This document shows, in pieces, positions 1 to 9,330 of a stretch of 64,000 bases of DNA. Below the pieces are notes generated by a model that worked only from the letters and a program-made list of their open reading frames with translations, was not told the origin of the DNA and searched no databases. Source of the DNA: Pandoraea apista (GTDB taxonomy: Bacteria; Pseudomonadota; Gammaproteobacteria; Burkholderiales; Burkholderiaceae); contig NZ_CP013481.2 in NCBI RefSeq assembly GCF_001465595.2, positions 3,596,001 to 3,660,000 on the forward strand, read 5' to 3'. Position 1 is the first letter of the stretch. Every line of letters begins with the position of its first letter. Made by a program: the position numbers and the translations under genes.

Positions 1-712
1 CGATATCCGGCAGACGCATCCACGACGCGCGGCCGAGCATCACACTCTCCGCCTCCAGACCGCCCACGCCAATGGCGATCACGCCCAGCGCATCGACCAT
101 CGGTGTGTGCGAGTCGGTGCCAACGAGTGTGTCGGGATACGCCACGCCGTCCGTCACCTGAATCACCGGGCTCATGCGCTCGAGGTTGATCTGGTGAAGG
201 ATGCCGTTGCCCGGCGGAATCACGTCGACATTGCGAAACGCGTTCTTCGTCCAGTTGATGAAATCGAAACGGTCTTCGTTACGGCGATCTTCAATGGCGC
301 GGTTCTTCGCGAACGCGTCCGGATCGAAGCCGCCACACTCGACTGCCAGCGAGTGGTCGACAACGAGTTGCGTGGGCACCACCGGATTGACCAGCGACGG
401 ATCGCCGCCCTGCGCTGCAATGGCGTCGCGCAGACCGGCGAGGTCGACCAGCGCGGTCTGCCCGAGAATGTCGTGGCAGACCACGCGCGCGGGAAACCAC
501 GGAAAATCAAGATCGCGGCGTCGCTCGATCAGTTGTTTGAGCGAATCGGTGAGCGTTGCTGGATCGCAGCGGCGCACGAGGTTCTCGGCCAGCACGCGCG
601 ACGTATAGGGCAGCGTGTCGTAGGCGCCCGGCGAAATGGCGTCGACAGCAGCGCGGGCGTCGAAGTAATCGAGCGACGTCCCGGGCAGCGTTTTGCGGTA
701 TTCGGTGTTCAT
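1..712 (-). CDS. acnD: Fe/S-dependent 2-methylisocitrate dehydratase AcnD, N-terminal part
   Basis: Partial: the reading frame runs off the left window edge, leaving about 237 N-terminal residues that begin MNTEYRKTLPGT. The aconitase-family stretch GTDSHTPMVDALGV and the segment DVIPPGNGILHQ are visible. AcnD dehydrates 2-methylcitrate to 2-methyl-trans-aconitate in the 2-methylcitrate cycle and normally needs PrpF, which would lie beyond the edge. It is third after prpB and prpC on the same strand, 132 bases behind prpC. That gap contains a small GC hairpin at 815-833 (CCGGGC arms, 7-base loop) without a T-run. Two adjacent ATG codons (715 and 712) could start it. No strong Shine-Dalgarno is seen, so translation may depend on readthrough from the operon. 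Confidence 0.9.
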   Translation of the reverse strand, partial: MNTEYRKTLPGTSLDYFDARAAVDAISPGAYDTLPYTSRVLAENLVRRCDPATLTDSLKQLIERRRDLDFPWFPARVVCHDILGQTALVDLAGLRDAIAAQGGDPSLVNPVVPTQLVVDHSLAVECGGFDPDAFAKNRAIEDRRNEDRFDFINWTKNAFRNVDVIPPGNGILHQINLERMSPVIQVTDGVAYPDTLVGTDSHTPMVDALGVIAIGVGGLEAESVMLGRASWMRLPDI

Positions 713-844
713 CATGTGAGGAAGGTGTCGGCCCGGCCTGTGGCAGTGGTCAAACGATATCTCTGAACGGCAGACGGGGCAGCGACGGCGATCCTGCCAC
801 CGCCGCCCGGTCGTCCGGGCAAATCATGCCCGGCTCGGACAATC

Positions 845-1996
845 TCAGCGCTTTTCGATCGGCACGAACTTCTGATCTTCCGGCCCGGTGTAGTTGGCGC
901 TAGGACGAATGATCTTGTTGTCGATGCGCTGCTCGATGATGTGCGCGCTCCACCCCGACGTGCGGGCAATCACGAACAACGGCGTAAACATCGCGGTCGG
1001 CACGCCCATCATGTGGTAGCTGACTGCGCTGAACCAGTCCAGGTTCGGGAACATTTTCTTGACGTCCCACATCACCGACTCCAGACGCTCGGCAATGTCG
1101 TACATCTTCGTGTTCTGCTGATCCTTCGAGAGTTCGTGCGCCACTTCCTTGATGACCTTGTTGCGCGGATCGCTCACGGTGTAGACCGGATGGCCGAAGC
1201 CAATGATCACTTCCTTGTTCTCGACGCGAGCGCGAATGTCGGCCTCGGCTTCGTCGGGCGAGTCGTAGCGCTTCTGAATCTCGAAAGCCACTTCGTTCGC
1301 ACCGCCGTGCTTCGGGCCACGCAGCGCGCCAATGGCACCGGTGATCGCGGAGTGAATGTCCGAGCCCGTGCCGGCGATGACCCGCGCCGTGAAGGTCGAC
1401 GCATTGAATTCATGTTCCGCGTACAGGATCAGCGAGGTGTGCATTGCGCGCACCCACAGGTCAGACGGCTTCTCGCCGTGCAGCAAGTGCAGGAAGTGCC
1501 CGCCGATGCTGTCGTCGTCCGTCTCGACATCGATACGCACGCCGTTCTGGCTGTAGTGATACCAGTACAGCAGCATTGAGCCAAGGCTTGCCATCAACCG
1601 ATCGGCAATGTCGCGCGCGCCGGGCACGTTGTGATCGTCCTTCTCCGGCAGCACTGTGCCGAGCACCGAAACACCGGTGCGCATCACGTCCATCGGATGT
1701 GCTGCGGCGGGAATGGTCTCAAGGGCGTCCTTGACGGCAGCCGGCAAGCCGCGCAGCGACTTCAGCTTGGCCTTGTAACCGCGCAGTTCCGCCACGCTCG
1801 GCAGCTTGCCGTAGACCAGCAGATACGCGATTTCCTCGAACTCGGAGGTCTGGGCCAGATCCAGAATGTCGTAGCCGCGATAGTGCAGATCGTTGCCCGA
1901 ACGGCCCACGGTACACAGGGCGGTATTCCCGGCGGTCACCCCCGACAGGGCGACGGATTTCTTCGGTTTGAAGCCAGTGGCAGTCGTCTCGCTCAT
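845..1996 (-). CDS. prpC: 2-methylcitrate synthase
   Basis: Citrate-synthase-family protein of 383 residues that condenses propionyl-CoA with oxaloacetate to 2-methylcitrate. The family signature [13 protein letters not shown] and the region around [11 protein letters not shown] (substrate and active-site histidines) are intact. An upstream in-frame extension exists, but GGAGG at 2004-2008 sits 7 bases before the ATG at 1996 (MSETTATGF), so I take this start; the ATG at 2002 would be only one base from the Shine-Dalgarno. It follows prpB by 28 bases and precedes acnD, in the usual order for acnD-type propionate operons. Expression is expected from the sigma-54 promoter upstream of prpB. Confidence 0.95.
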   Translation of the reverse strand: MSETTATGFKPKKSVALSGVTAGNTALCTVGRSGNDLHYRGYDILDLAQTSEFEEIAYLLVYGKLPSVAELRGYKAKLKSLRGLPAAVKDALETIPAAAHPMDVMRTGVSVLGTVLPEKDDHNVPGARDIADRLMASLGSMLLYWYHYSQNGVRIDVETDDDSIGGHFLHLLHGEKPSDLWVRAMHTSLILYAEHEFNASTFTARVIAGTGSDIHSAITGAIGALRGPKHGGANEVAFEIQKRYDSPDEAEADIRARVENKEVIIGFGHPVYTVSDPRNKVIKEVAHELSKDQQNTKMYDIAERLESVMWDVKKMFPNLDWFSAVSYHMMGVPTAMFTPLFVIARTSGWSAHIIEQRIDNKIIRPSANYTGPEDQKFVPIEKR

Positions 1997-2024
1997 GCTC
2001 ATTCCTCCAGGATCAGGGATTCGG

Positions 2025-2915
2025 TTATTTCTGTTGGGCGAACAGAGCGTCGAGCTTCTGTTCGTAAGCGTGGTAGCCGATGCTCTCATAGAGTTCGGCG
2101 CGCGTTTGCATGGTGTCGAGTACGGCCTTTTGCGTGCCGTCGCGACGAATTGTGTGATAGACGTTCTCTGCCGCCTTGTTCATGGCGCGGAAGGCCGAGA
2201 GCGGGTACAGCACCAGACCGACCTGCGCATGCTTCAACTCTTCCACGGTGAACAACGGCGTTGCGCCAAATTCGGTAATGTTCGCGAGCACCGGCACTTT
2301 CACCGCGTCGGAGAACTGGCGATACATTGGCAATTCGGTCATCGCTTCCGGGAAGATCATGTCGGCCCCCGCTTCGACACAGGCGCAGGCGCGGTCAATG
2401 GCGGCTTGCAGCCCTTCCACTGCCAGCGCGTCGGTGCGCGCCATGATGACGAAATTCTCGTCGGTACGCGCGTCGACCGCAGCCTTGATGCGATCAACCA
2501 TCTCCTGCTGACTCACGATGGCCTTGCCCGGACGATGGCCGCAACGCTTCGCGCCCACCTGATCTTCGATGTGCATGGCGCCTGCGCCAAACTTGATGAG
2601 CGACTGCACCGTGCGCGCGATGTTGAATGCCGACGGACCGAAGCCGGTATCGACATCGACCAGCAACGGCAGATCGCAGACGTCGGTGATGCGGCGCACG
2701 TCGGTGAGCACGTCGTCGAGGGTGGAAATGCCCAGATCGGGCAGGCCGAGCGAGCCCGCCGCCACGCCACCGCCGGACAGATAGATCGCCTTGAAACCCG
2801 CTGCCTTGGCGAGCAGGGCATGGTTGGCATTGATCGCGCCGACAACCTGCAACGGTTGCTCGGTCTTGACGGCCTCGCGGAAGGCGGCGCCGGCCGAACG
2901 AATGGTTTGCGTCAC
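2025..2915 (-). CDS. prpB: 2-methylisocitrate lyase
   Basis: 296 residues of the isocitrate lyase/PEP mutase family. The catalytic KRCGH motif is present within [15 protein letters not shown], and an acidic metal-binding patch (DVDTGFG) lies before it. It cleaves 2-methylisocitrate to pyruvate and succinate, the last step of the 2-methylcitrate cycle. It is the first gene of the prpBC-acnD operon, divergent from prpR, with a consensus-like sigma-54 promoter 82-97 bases upstream of its start. The start [13 protein letters not shown] matches the usual family N terminus and length. Confidence 0.96.
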   Translation of the reverse strand: MTQTIRSAGAAFREAVKTEQPLQVVGAINANHALLAKAAGFKAIYLSGGGVAAGSLGLPDLGISTLDDVLTDVRRITDVCDLPLLVDVDTGFGPSAFNIARTVQSLIKFGAGAMHIEDQVGAKRCGHRPGKAIVSQQEMVDRIKAAVDARTDENFVIMARTDALAVEGLQAAIDRACACVEAGADMIFPEAMTELPMYRQFSDAVKVPVLANITEFGATPLFTVEELKHAQVGLVLYPLSAFRAMNKAAENVYHTIRRDGTQKAVLDTMQTRAELYESIGYHAYEQKLDALFAQQK

Positions 2916-2996
2916 TTGAGTCCCTCGGTCGTGTCATGCACGACTCGCGGCCTGAGCCACCGAATCGCACGTTGGTTAAGTTGCGGCTTCTTCAAT

Positions 2997-3012
2997 AGCA
3001 ATGGCCGTGCCA
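2997..3012 (-). promoter_or_regulatory. sigma-54 promoter of prpBC-acnD
   Basis: Read on the minus strand the sequence is TGGCACG-N4-TTGCT, matching the -24/-12 consensus with the invariant GG (3010-3011) and GC (2998-2999) at the required spacing. Transcription would start near 2986, giving a leader of about 70 bases before prpB. The divergent gene product PrpR is a sigma-54 activator, so site and regulator fit together. Confidence 0.9.
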
Positions 3013-3143
3013 GCCGGGCCATGCACCTTGTCCGGGAACGGGTATCTCTCTCCTAATGCATTCATTTGTCAGCGGAAATTCTTCGCGGATGTGACGTTTA
3101 CGTCAAGTCGATTGTCGTCCGCCGCGCCTCATACATGTCGCGC

Positions 3144-3164
3144 TATGTTTCATTTTGAAACATA
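3144..3164. promoter_or_regulatory. Upstream activator site, probable PrpR operator 1
   Basis: Perfect inverted repeat: TATGTTTCA, 3-base spacer TTT, TGAAACATA. It lies about 170 bases upstream of the predicted prpB transcription start, a normal distance for a sigma-54 enhancer site, and just ahead of prpR. That PrpR binds it is inferred from position and symmetry. Confidence 0.7.
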
Positions 3165-3167
3165 CAA

Positions 3168-3184
3168 TGAAACAATATGTTGCA
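3168..3184. promoter_or_regulatory. Probable PrpR operator 2 (imperfect repeat)
   Basis: TGAAACA, spacer ATA, TGTTGCA: the same half-site family as the perfect palindrome four bases away, with one mismatch between arms. Two tandem sites roughly two helical turns apart would suit cooperative binding of a hexameric activator. Confidence 0.55.
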
Positions 3185-3245
3185 GCATGCTACGATATGG
3201 CTTCATGTCTCGCGGCAGGGTCTGTCCATCGCCGCGTGTTCGCCG

Positions 3246-5366
3246 ATGAGTTACGCCATGCCCAGCGCCGCCGATCTTCCCTCCCGCCTGCCCTCCCGTC
3301 TTCCGGCTGCTGCCGCAAGCGTGGCCCGCACGACGCTCGCGCAACCCGTGACCGCCATGCGCAAGCCGGTAATCTGGGCGGTGGGCATCAGCAAGCTTGG
3401 CGAGTTGTACCGTGACATCGTGCCGGATTACGCCGCCCACGCCGATGTGCAAATCATCGACAAGGGCTATGAAGCTGTCATCGAGGCACTGGAACGATTG
3501 CCCGCCGGCAGTGTTGACGGCATCGTTGCTGCCGGATCAAACGGTGCGTTTCTGCGCGAGCGCGTTGCTTTGCCCGTGGTGCTCGTGAAGGTGACCGGCT
3601 TCGACGTGATGCACGCACTCGCGCGAGCCCGTCGCGCCTTGCCCTCCCCCTCGCCCGCGTCGCGAATCGCGCTGGTGTCGTATGCACGGCCTGCGCCCGA
3701 ATTCGAACGCTTCAAGAGCGCCTTTCACCTCGACATAGCGCAACACGCCTACTTCGATGCTCACGATGCGGAAGATCTGGTGCACCGGTTGCGCGACGAA
3801 GGCATGGAAGTCATTGTCGGCCCTGGCCTCGTGACCGAGCTGGCCGAGCGGGCCGGGCTGACAGGCGTGTTTCTTTACTCACAGGATTCGGTGCGCGCCG
3901 CATTCGACACCGCGCTCGAAGTGGCGCGCTTCGGGCGCATTGAAGCGCAGCGTCGCGAGCGGCTCGACACCGTGCTGCGGCACTTACACGAGGGCGTAGC
4001 GGCAGTCGATCTGAACGGGCGCATCGAGGCGATCAATGCTTCGATGGCAGGTATGCTCGGCGTAACGGTTGCCGACGCCGTCGGCCGGCCGCTGGATGCC
4101 ATTGCCCCTGCGCTGGATATTGCGCGCACGCTCGAGACCGCGAGCGCCGAACTCGAAGCCATCGTCTCGATGGCAGGCAAAACGTGGGTCATCAATCGCA
4201 TTCCGCTTCTCGATCAGGGCACGCTGACGGGCGCGTTGCTCACCTGCCAGGACTCACAATCGTTCGCTCGTGTGGATCGTTCGCTGCGCTCGCGCCATCG
4301 CCCCCGTCATCTCGTGGCGCGCTATCGGCTCGACGATCTGATTGGCGATTCGGCGGCCATGACACAGGTGCGTACGCTGGCGCGCCGTTATGCGCAAACC
4401 AACTCGACCGTGCTCGTTCATGGTGAGAGCGGCACCGGCAAGGAACTGCTCGCCCAAGGCATTCACAACGCCAGCCGGCGACGCGATTACCCGTTCGTCG
4501 CGATCAACTGCGCTGCATTTCCCGAGACGCTGCTCGAGAGCGAGCTGTTCGGCTATGAAGACGGCGCATTCTCGGGGGCGCGTCGCGGCGGCAAGGCGGG
4601 ATTGTTCGAGACTGCGCACAACGGCACTGTCTTTCTCGACGAGATCGGCGAGATGCCAATGCCGCTGCAAACGCGTCTGTTGCGGGTCTTGCAGGAGCGC
4701 GAAGTGCTTCGTCTGGGGGCCACCGAGCCCGTGCCCTGCGATGTGCGCGTGATTGCCGCCACGCACCGCGATCTTCGTCAGCAAGTCGCCGCCGGCCTGT
4801 TTCGTGAAGACCTGTATTACCGGCTCAATATTCTGCGCATGGTCTTGCCGCCGCTGCGCGAACGCATGGACGACCTGCCGCGGCTCACCCCGCTATTTCT
4901 CGAACGTGCACTCGCGCGTGCCGGGGCCCGTATGAGTGTCGACGCGTTGCAGGCATCGCTGCTGCCGCTGCTCGCCACCTATCGGTGGCCGGGGAATGTT
5001 CGGGAACTGGAGAATCTGCTGGAGCGCATTGCGGTCGTGTGTGCAGACGTTGTCGACGCCCGGGAAATCGGCCATGCGCGATTGATCGAGATTGCCCCCG
5101 AGCTTGGCGTGACACCGTCAGATGTTTCAAAAGCGAACAATGGATGGAAAATCGGGGCGCACGAGCCGTTTGAAAACGGTGCTACCGGGAAGGACACTGG
5201 CACGACGGCGCCCCTGTCAGGCCGCGCTCGCCGCGCCGCCGAGGAACTCGACCGCATTCACGCCGCACTGGCGGCGTGCGGGGGTGATCGCAGCGCCGCC
5301 TGCGAGGCGCTTGGCATCAGCCGATCGACACTCTGGCGCAAACTTCGCGACACGCGAGACGGCTGA
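3246..5366 (+). CDS. prpR: Propionate catabolism sigma-54 activator PrpR
   Basis: About 706 residues. In order: an N-terminal PrpR sensor domain (KPVIWAVGISKLGELYRDI ... AAGSNGAFLRERVALPVVLVKVTGFDV) that in the family senses 2-methylcitrate, a PAS-like segment near residues 240-330, an AAA+ domain with Walker A GESGTGKE, the sigma-54 contact loop GAFSGARRGG (family GAFTGA, here with Ser for Thr), Walker B FLDEIGEM and RWPGNVREL, then a Fis-type helix-turn-helix GDRSAACEALGISRSTLWRKL. The reading frame is open back to 3177, but that lies inside the operator palindromes, so I prefer the ATG at 3246 (MSYAMPSAAD); 3357 (MRKPVIWAV) is also possible. It is divergent from the operon it should activate. 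Confidence 0.93.
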   Translation: MSYAMPSAADLPSRLPSRLPAAAASVARTTLAQPVTAMRKPVIWAVGISKLGELYRDIVPDYAAHADVQIIDKGYEAVIEALERLPAGSVDGIVAAGSNGAFLRERVALPVVLVKVTGFDVMHALARARRALPSPSPASRIALVSYARPAPEFERFKSAFHLDIAQHAYFDAHDAEDLVHRLRDEGMEVIVGPGLVTELAERAGLTGVFLYSQDSVRAAFDTALEVARFGRIEAQRRERLDTVLRHLHEGVAAVDLNGRIEAINASMAGMLGVTVADAVGRPLDAIAPALDIARTLETASAELEAIVSMAGKTWVINRIPLLDQGTLTGALLTCQDSQSFARVDRSLRSRHRPRHLVARYRLDDLIGDSAAMTQVRTLARRYAQTNSTVLVHGESGTGKELLAQGIHNASRRRDYPFVAINCAAFPETLLESELFGYEDGAFSGARRGGKAGLFETAHNGTVFLDEIGEMPMPLQTRLLRVLQEREVLRLGATEPVPCDVRVIAATHRDLRQQVAAGLFREDLYYRLNILRMVLPPLRERMDDLPRLTPLFLERALARAGARMSVDALQASLLPLLATYRWPGNVRELENLLERIAVVCADVVDAREIGHARLIEIAPELGVTPSDVSKANNGWKIGAHEPFENGATGKDTGTTAPLSGRARRAAEELDRIHAALAACGGDRSAACEALGISRSTLWRKLRDTRDG

Positions 5367-5395
5367 GGATCATCGAGCGAGCGCAAAACGCCCGG

Positions 5396-5557
5396 TCAAT
5401 GCTGGTGACGGATGCGATCCCACATCTCGTGCCAGTCCAGACGCTTGTGCTCTGCCGACTCGTCGTGATGTGTCACCCAGAAATGATCGACGAGCATACC
5501 GATGGCAAAGCCGACGAGCAGCGCCACAAGCATCATCGAAACGTTGAGCATGGACAT
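5396..5557 (-). CDS. Small single-pass membrane protein, 53 residues
   Basis: Starts MSMLNVSMMLVALLVGFAIG, one clear hydrophobic helix of about 20 residues, followed by a short His/charged tail (DHFWVTHHDESAEHKRLDWHEM). The Shine-Dalgarno GGAGG ends 7 bases before the start. It lies between the metQ terminator and the 3' end of prpR, and is convergent with prpR. It resembles many small inner-membrane proteins of unknown function; the His/Asp/Glu-rich tail could bind metal but nothing shows this. I do not recognise a named family. Confidence 0.65.
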   Translation of the reverse strand: MSMLNVSMMLVALLVGFAIGMLVDHFWVTHHDESAEHKRLDWHEMWDRIRHQH

Positions 5558-5643
5558 GGCGGCCTCCTGTCGGTCGGGGTGATGCTTCCATTCTAGTCAA
5601 CCATTTTCATGCCGTTGTCCCGATCTCCGAGCGGCGCAGGCAT

Positions 5644-5673
5644 AAAAAAACCGGGGTCGAAACCCCGGTTTTT
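5644..5673 (-). terminator. Rho-independent terminator behind metQ
   Basis: Stem AAACCGGGG / CCCCGGTTT with a short loop, flanked by A-tracts on one side and T-tracts on the other, so it can work in both directions. It separates metQ from the small membrane-protein gene. Confidence 0.88.
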
Positions 5674-5721
5674 CATTGCCTCGACGATGCGTGCAACACG
5701 CATCGGAAGCGGCTTCAATGC

Positions 5722-6525
5722 CTACCACGTCGCGATCAGCGCGCCCTTGAACTGGGTTTCGATGAACTTTTTCACTTCCTCCGAGTGATAGGCCTCGACC
5801 AGTTGCTTGACCCACGGCTTGTTCGCATCCTGCACGCGCACGGCGATCAGATTGGCATACGGCCCCTTCAGGTCTTCGATGGCGATGGCGTCACGTTGCG
5901 GCACCAGACCGGCTTGCGCGGCAAAGTTCGTGTTGATCGAAGCGGCGTCCAGATCGGGCAATGCGCGCGGCAATTGTGCAGCTTCGAGTTCCACGATCTT
6001 CAGCTTCTTCGGGTTCTCGGCGATGTCCAGCGGCGTGGCATTCTTGCCTTGCAGGCCTGCACGCAACTTGATCAGACCTTCCTTTTGCAGCAGAAGCAGC
6101 GCCCGGTTGCCATTCGACGGGTCGTTCTGAATACCGACCTTCGCGCCGTTCGGCAGATCCTTGAGCGACTTGAACTTCTTCGAATAGAAGCCCAGCGGCG
6201 AGACGTACGTGAGACCGGCGCTCACGATCTTGTAGCCACGGTCCTTGATCTGGCTGTCGAGGAACGGTTTGTGCTGGAAGCCGTTGGCGTCGAGATCGCC
6301 GGCGTCGAGCGCGGCATTCGGCTGTGCGTAGTCACTGAACTCGATGATCTTGATTTCGAGGCCGCGCTGATGCGCTACCTTCTTCACCACCTCGAAGATC
6401 TGCGCGTCCGAGCCGGCCATTGTGCCGACCTTCAAAGGCTTGTCGGCCGTCTGAGCCGAGGCGCCGAGGGATGCCAGCGCAAACGTAGCGCCGAGGAACG
6501 CGTTAATCAGTTGACGGGACAGCAT
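5722..6525 (-). CDS. metQ: MetQ/NlpA-family methionine ABC transporter substrate-binding protein
   Basis: 267 residues. An N-terminal signal peptide ends near LGASAQT, without a lipobox cysteine, so it should be a soluble periplasmic protein. The mature part (LKVGTMAGSDAQIFEVVKK ... FQHKPFLDSQ ... YVSPLGFYSKKFK) is typical of the NlpA family, which binds L- or D-methionine for the MetNI permease. No metN or metI lies nearby, so it is an orphan binding protein or feeds a distant permease. It ends in a terminator and is preceded by about 400 bases without another gene. Confidence 0.88.
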   Translation of the reverse strand: MLSRQLINAFLGATFALASLGASAQTADKPLKVGTMAGSDAQIFEVVKKVAHQRGLEIKIIEFSDYAQPNAALDAGDLDANGFQHKPFLDSQIKDRGYKIVSAGLTYVSPLGFYSKKFKSLKDLPNGAKVGIQNDPSNGNRALLLLQKEGLIKLRAGLQGKNATPLDIAENPKKLKIVELEAAQLPRALPDLDAASINTNFAAQAGLVPQRDAIAIEDLKGPYANLIAVRVQDANKPWVKQLVEAYHSEEVKKFIETQFKGALIATW

Positions 6526-6727
6526 GTGCGATTTCTCCTTTGCTTATTTGACGCCTGTTGGGCGCCTGTTCGGTATCACGCGAGCCTGATGGGCCCGCAG
6601 CGGTTACGGAAGAACATTAGCCCCTCGCGCAACCCAGACCCCGGATGCTGCCACAGGTGCGGGTTTACGCGAAATACATAATTGGTATTTCCATATCCCC
6701 CATTCGTTTCGATAGGCTTGGCAAATG
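6526..6727. other. Intergenic region upstream of metQ
   Basis: About 200 bases between metQ and the terminator of the glycine-rich gene. It must hold the metQ promoter. AT-rich stretch near 6675-6700. I see no clear riboswitch fold, operator or small gene. Confidence 0.4.
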
Positions 6728-6758
6728 AAAAAAAGCCCCCTCGATTTACCGAGGGGGC
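6728..6758 (-). terminator. Rho-independent terminator behind the glycine-rich gene
   Basis: Stem CGAGGGGGC / GCCCCCTCG with loop ATTTAC, followed on the minus strand by seven T. It ends transcripts from the glycine-rich protein gene about 180 bases upstream. Confidence 0.88.
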
Positions 6759-6935
6759 GCGTCGTCGGGAGAACAGCCTGATCACGGGCCGGGGGGGTGG
6801 CACGGCTGACGGCAGCGCCGCCAGCCGGTCGCATCAGGAACCGACGATTAACCTGTGAGACTCGCTATACCGCTGCAATGCTGAGCAGACCCTGCACGCG
6901 CTGTGCCGAGCGTGTGCAGGCTGCCCCCGACTGGC

Positions 6936-7640
<705 letters not shown>

Positions 7641-8083
7641 GGTCCCCTCCCCGCGCACGCGTACTTTCACTTCGGAACACACAGAACCCCGCCAGAAAGT
7701 TCTGCGTTACGGCGTGTGCGCTTCAACGAAAACAGGCAATAGGGGGGCCGCCCGTGCGTTGATGCACAGGGAATCCTTGCCAACTGCCTGCGGAAATTCC
7801 GGGTTAGCGCTTCGCCATACACGATTCACATACGCGAATTCCGTGCCAGACGATTCAACCCATTGATTTAAAAGAAATTAATAACTCAATCTGCGAGACA
7901 TCGAAAGAGCGCCTGCCGAAAACGTATCGTTCTTGAAACGCTTGCAACGCAGATCGTTCCTGCTCAACGATCGTCTGCCCGCACGATTCACCGTCACGAC
8001 ACCGGCTCGCGAACCGTACGGCACACCTGATGCAACGCGTGTGCCCGCAGTGCCGACGAGGAACGCGATGCACGACCATTGGC
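7641..8083. other. Intergenic region, no gene seen
   Basis: About 440 bases between the start of the glycine-rich gene and the 3' end of a LysR gene. It should hold the promoter of the glycine-rich gene. Short open frames are present but none has a convincing ribosome site or recognisable protein. The AT-rich segment at 7858-7885 stands out from the surrounding GC-rich DNA. Confidence 0.4.
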
Positions 8084-9052
8084 TCAGTTGGCGTCGATCA
8101 GTTCGGCCGACGACTCTCGTAAACACGCGGCGAAGAGTTGCGCAGCAGGGGTCGTCGTATCTTCGCGCCAGTAGAGAATCGCCTCGCCCAAGGGGCCGAG
8201 TGGCGGTAGTGGCAGCACTCGCATCGAGCCGCGCTGAACATAGCGGCGAGCGAGCGACAGCGGCAGGATCGAGACAAAATCCCCACCTCGGAGCAACGAG
8301 AGATTCAACGCCAGCGAACTCGACTCGATAGCCGGACGCTGCAATGTGACGCCATGTTCGGCAAGGATCTCCACCATCGTTGCGAACGCGGGCGAACCAC
8401 GCATCGGCGTGATCCAGCGCACATCCTGGAGATCCTCCCAGGTGACAGGCCTGTCGGCACTGTCATGCCCGCCCAGCGGATGGCGTGTGCCGACCACAAA
8501 CACGAACGGCTCATGATGCAGCGATTCGTGACGCATGACGGGCAAGTGGCCGGTCACGCGATTGCGCCCGAGCGCCAGATCGAGATTGCCCTCGTCCATC
8601 ATCTTGAGCAGACGGTCGAGTGTGGCTTCCACGAAAGAAAACGACGCATTCGGCGCGCGCCGCGTGAACAATTCGACCGCATGCGCGATCAGCGGCTGCG
8701 GAATCGTGACCACGGCGCCGAAGCGCACATGGCCTGCCGTACCGGCGCTCAGCGCACTGACGTCGCGCCGCGCCAGTTCGATCTGCCGGAGAATCTCGCG
8801 GCCTCGCTCGACAAGCACGCGCCCGATGCCGGTCAGCTCCACGGCATTGCCCACGCGACGCACGACCGGCGCGCCCAGCGCCTCTTCAATCTCCGCAATC
8901 TGCTTGGAGATGGCCGGCTGCGTGACGTGAAACGCCGCCGCCACCCGCGTGACCTGCCGCAGTTCGCCCAGCGTCACCAATATGCGCAAATGCCCCAGCT
9001 TCAGGCCACTACGGAAAAAACGTTCTATCGAGGTATCGGTCGTCGTTGACAT
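8084..9052 (-). CDS. LysR-family transcriptional regulator
   Basis: 322 residues with an N-terminal winged helix (LGHLRILVTLGELRQVTRVAAAFHVTQPAISKQI) and a LysR substrate-binding domain. The sequence resembles the GbpR/CbbR-like subgroup that controls sugar and sugar-acid uptake. It is divergent from the MFS/SDR/dehydratase operon beginning at 9331, with 278 bases between, and probably controls it in response to the operon's substrate. Confidence 0.88.
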   Translation of the reverse strand: MSTTTDTSIERFFRSGLKLGHLRILVTLGELRQVTRVAAAFHVTQPAISKQIAEIEEALGAPVVRRVGNAVELTGIGRVLVERGREILRQIELARRDVSALSAGTAGHVRFGAVVTIPQPLIAHAVELFTRRAPNASFSFVEATLDRLLKMMDEGNLDLALGRNRVTGHLPVMRHESLHHEPFVFVVGTRHPLGGHDSADRPVTWEDLQDVRWITPMRGSPAFATMVEILAEHGVTLQRPAIESSSLALNLSLLRGGDFVSILPLSLARRYVQRGSMRVLPLPPLGPLGEAILYWREDTTTPAAQLFAACLRESSAELIDAN

Positions 9053-9330
9053 GGCGGGCGCAAAAAAGCCGTAGCGTCGTATAGGCGCGGAACGCCGACA
9101 TCATAACCAAACGGTAATGCCGCGAGCACAAAGTGTGATTTGCCGCAGTGCCCGCCCTGCCCTTACCCTCTGATCGAGCAGTATGGCCGCGCGGGGACCT
9201 CCCTGGGGCATCGGACAGTCGAGCACGACCGCATCCCTGCCTGTCCGAGACGCCACCGTATAACCGAACGCGCACAGGCTGCCCAATAACTCGACGTGCC
9301 GAATGGCACGCATCCACGGAGACATCACCC

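Noticed and set aside
815..833. GC hairpin between prpC and acnD as a terminator
   Set aside because: No T-run on either strand, and the genes belong to one operon; at most it could affect mRNA stability.
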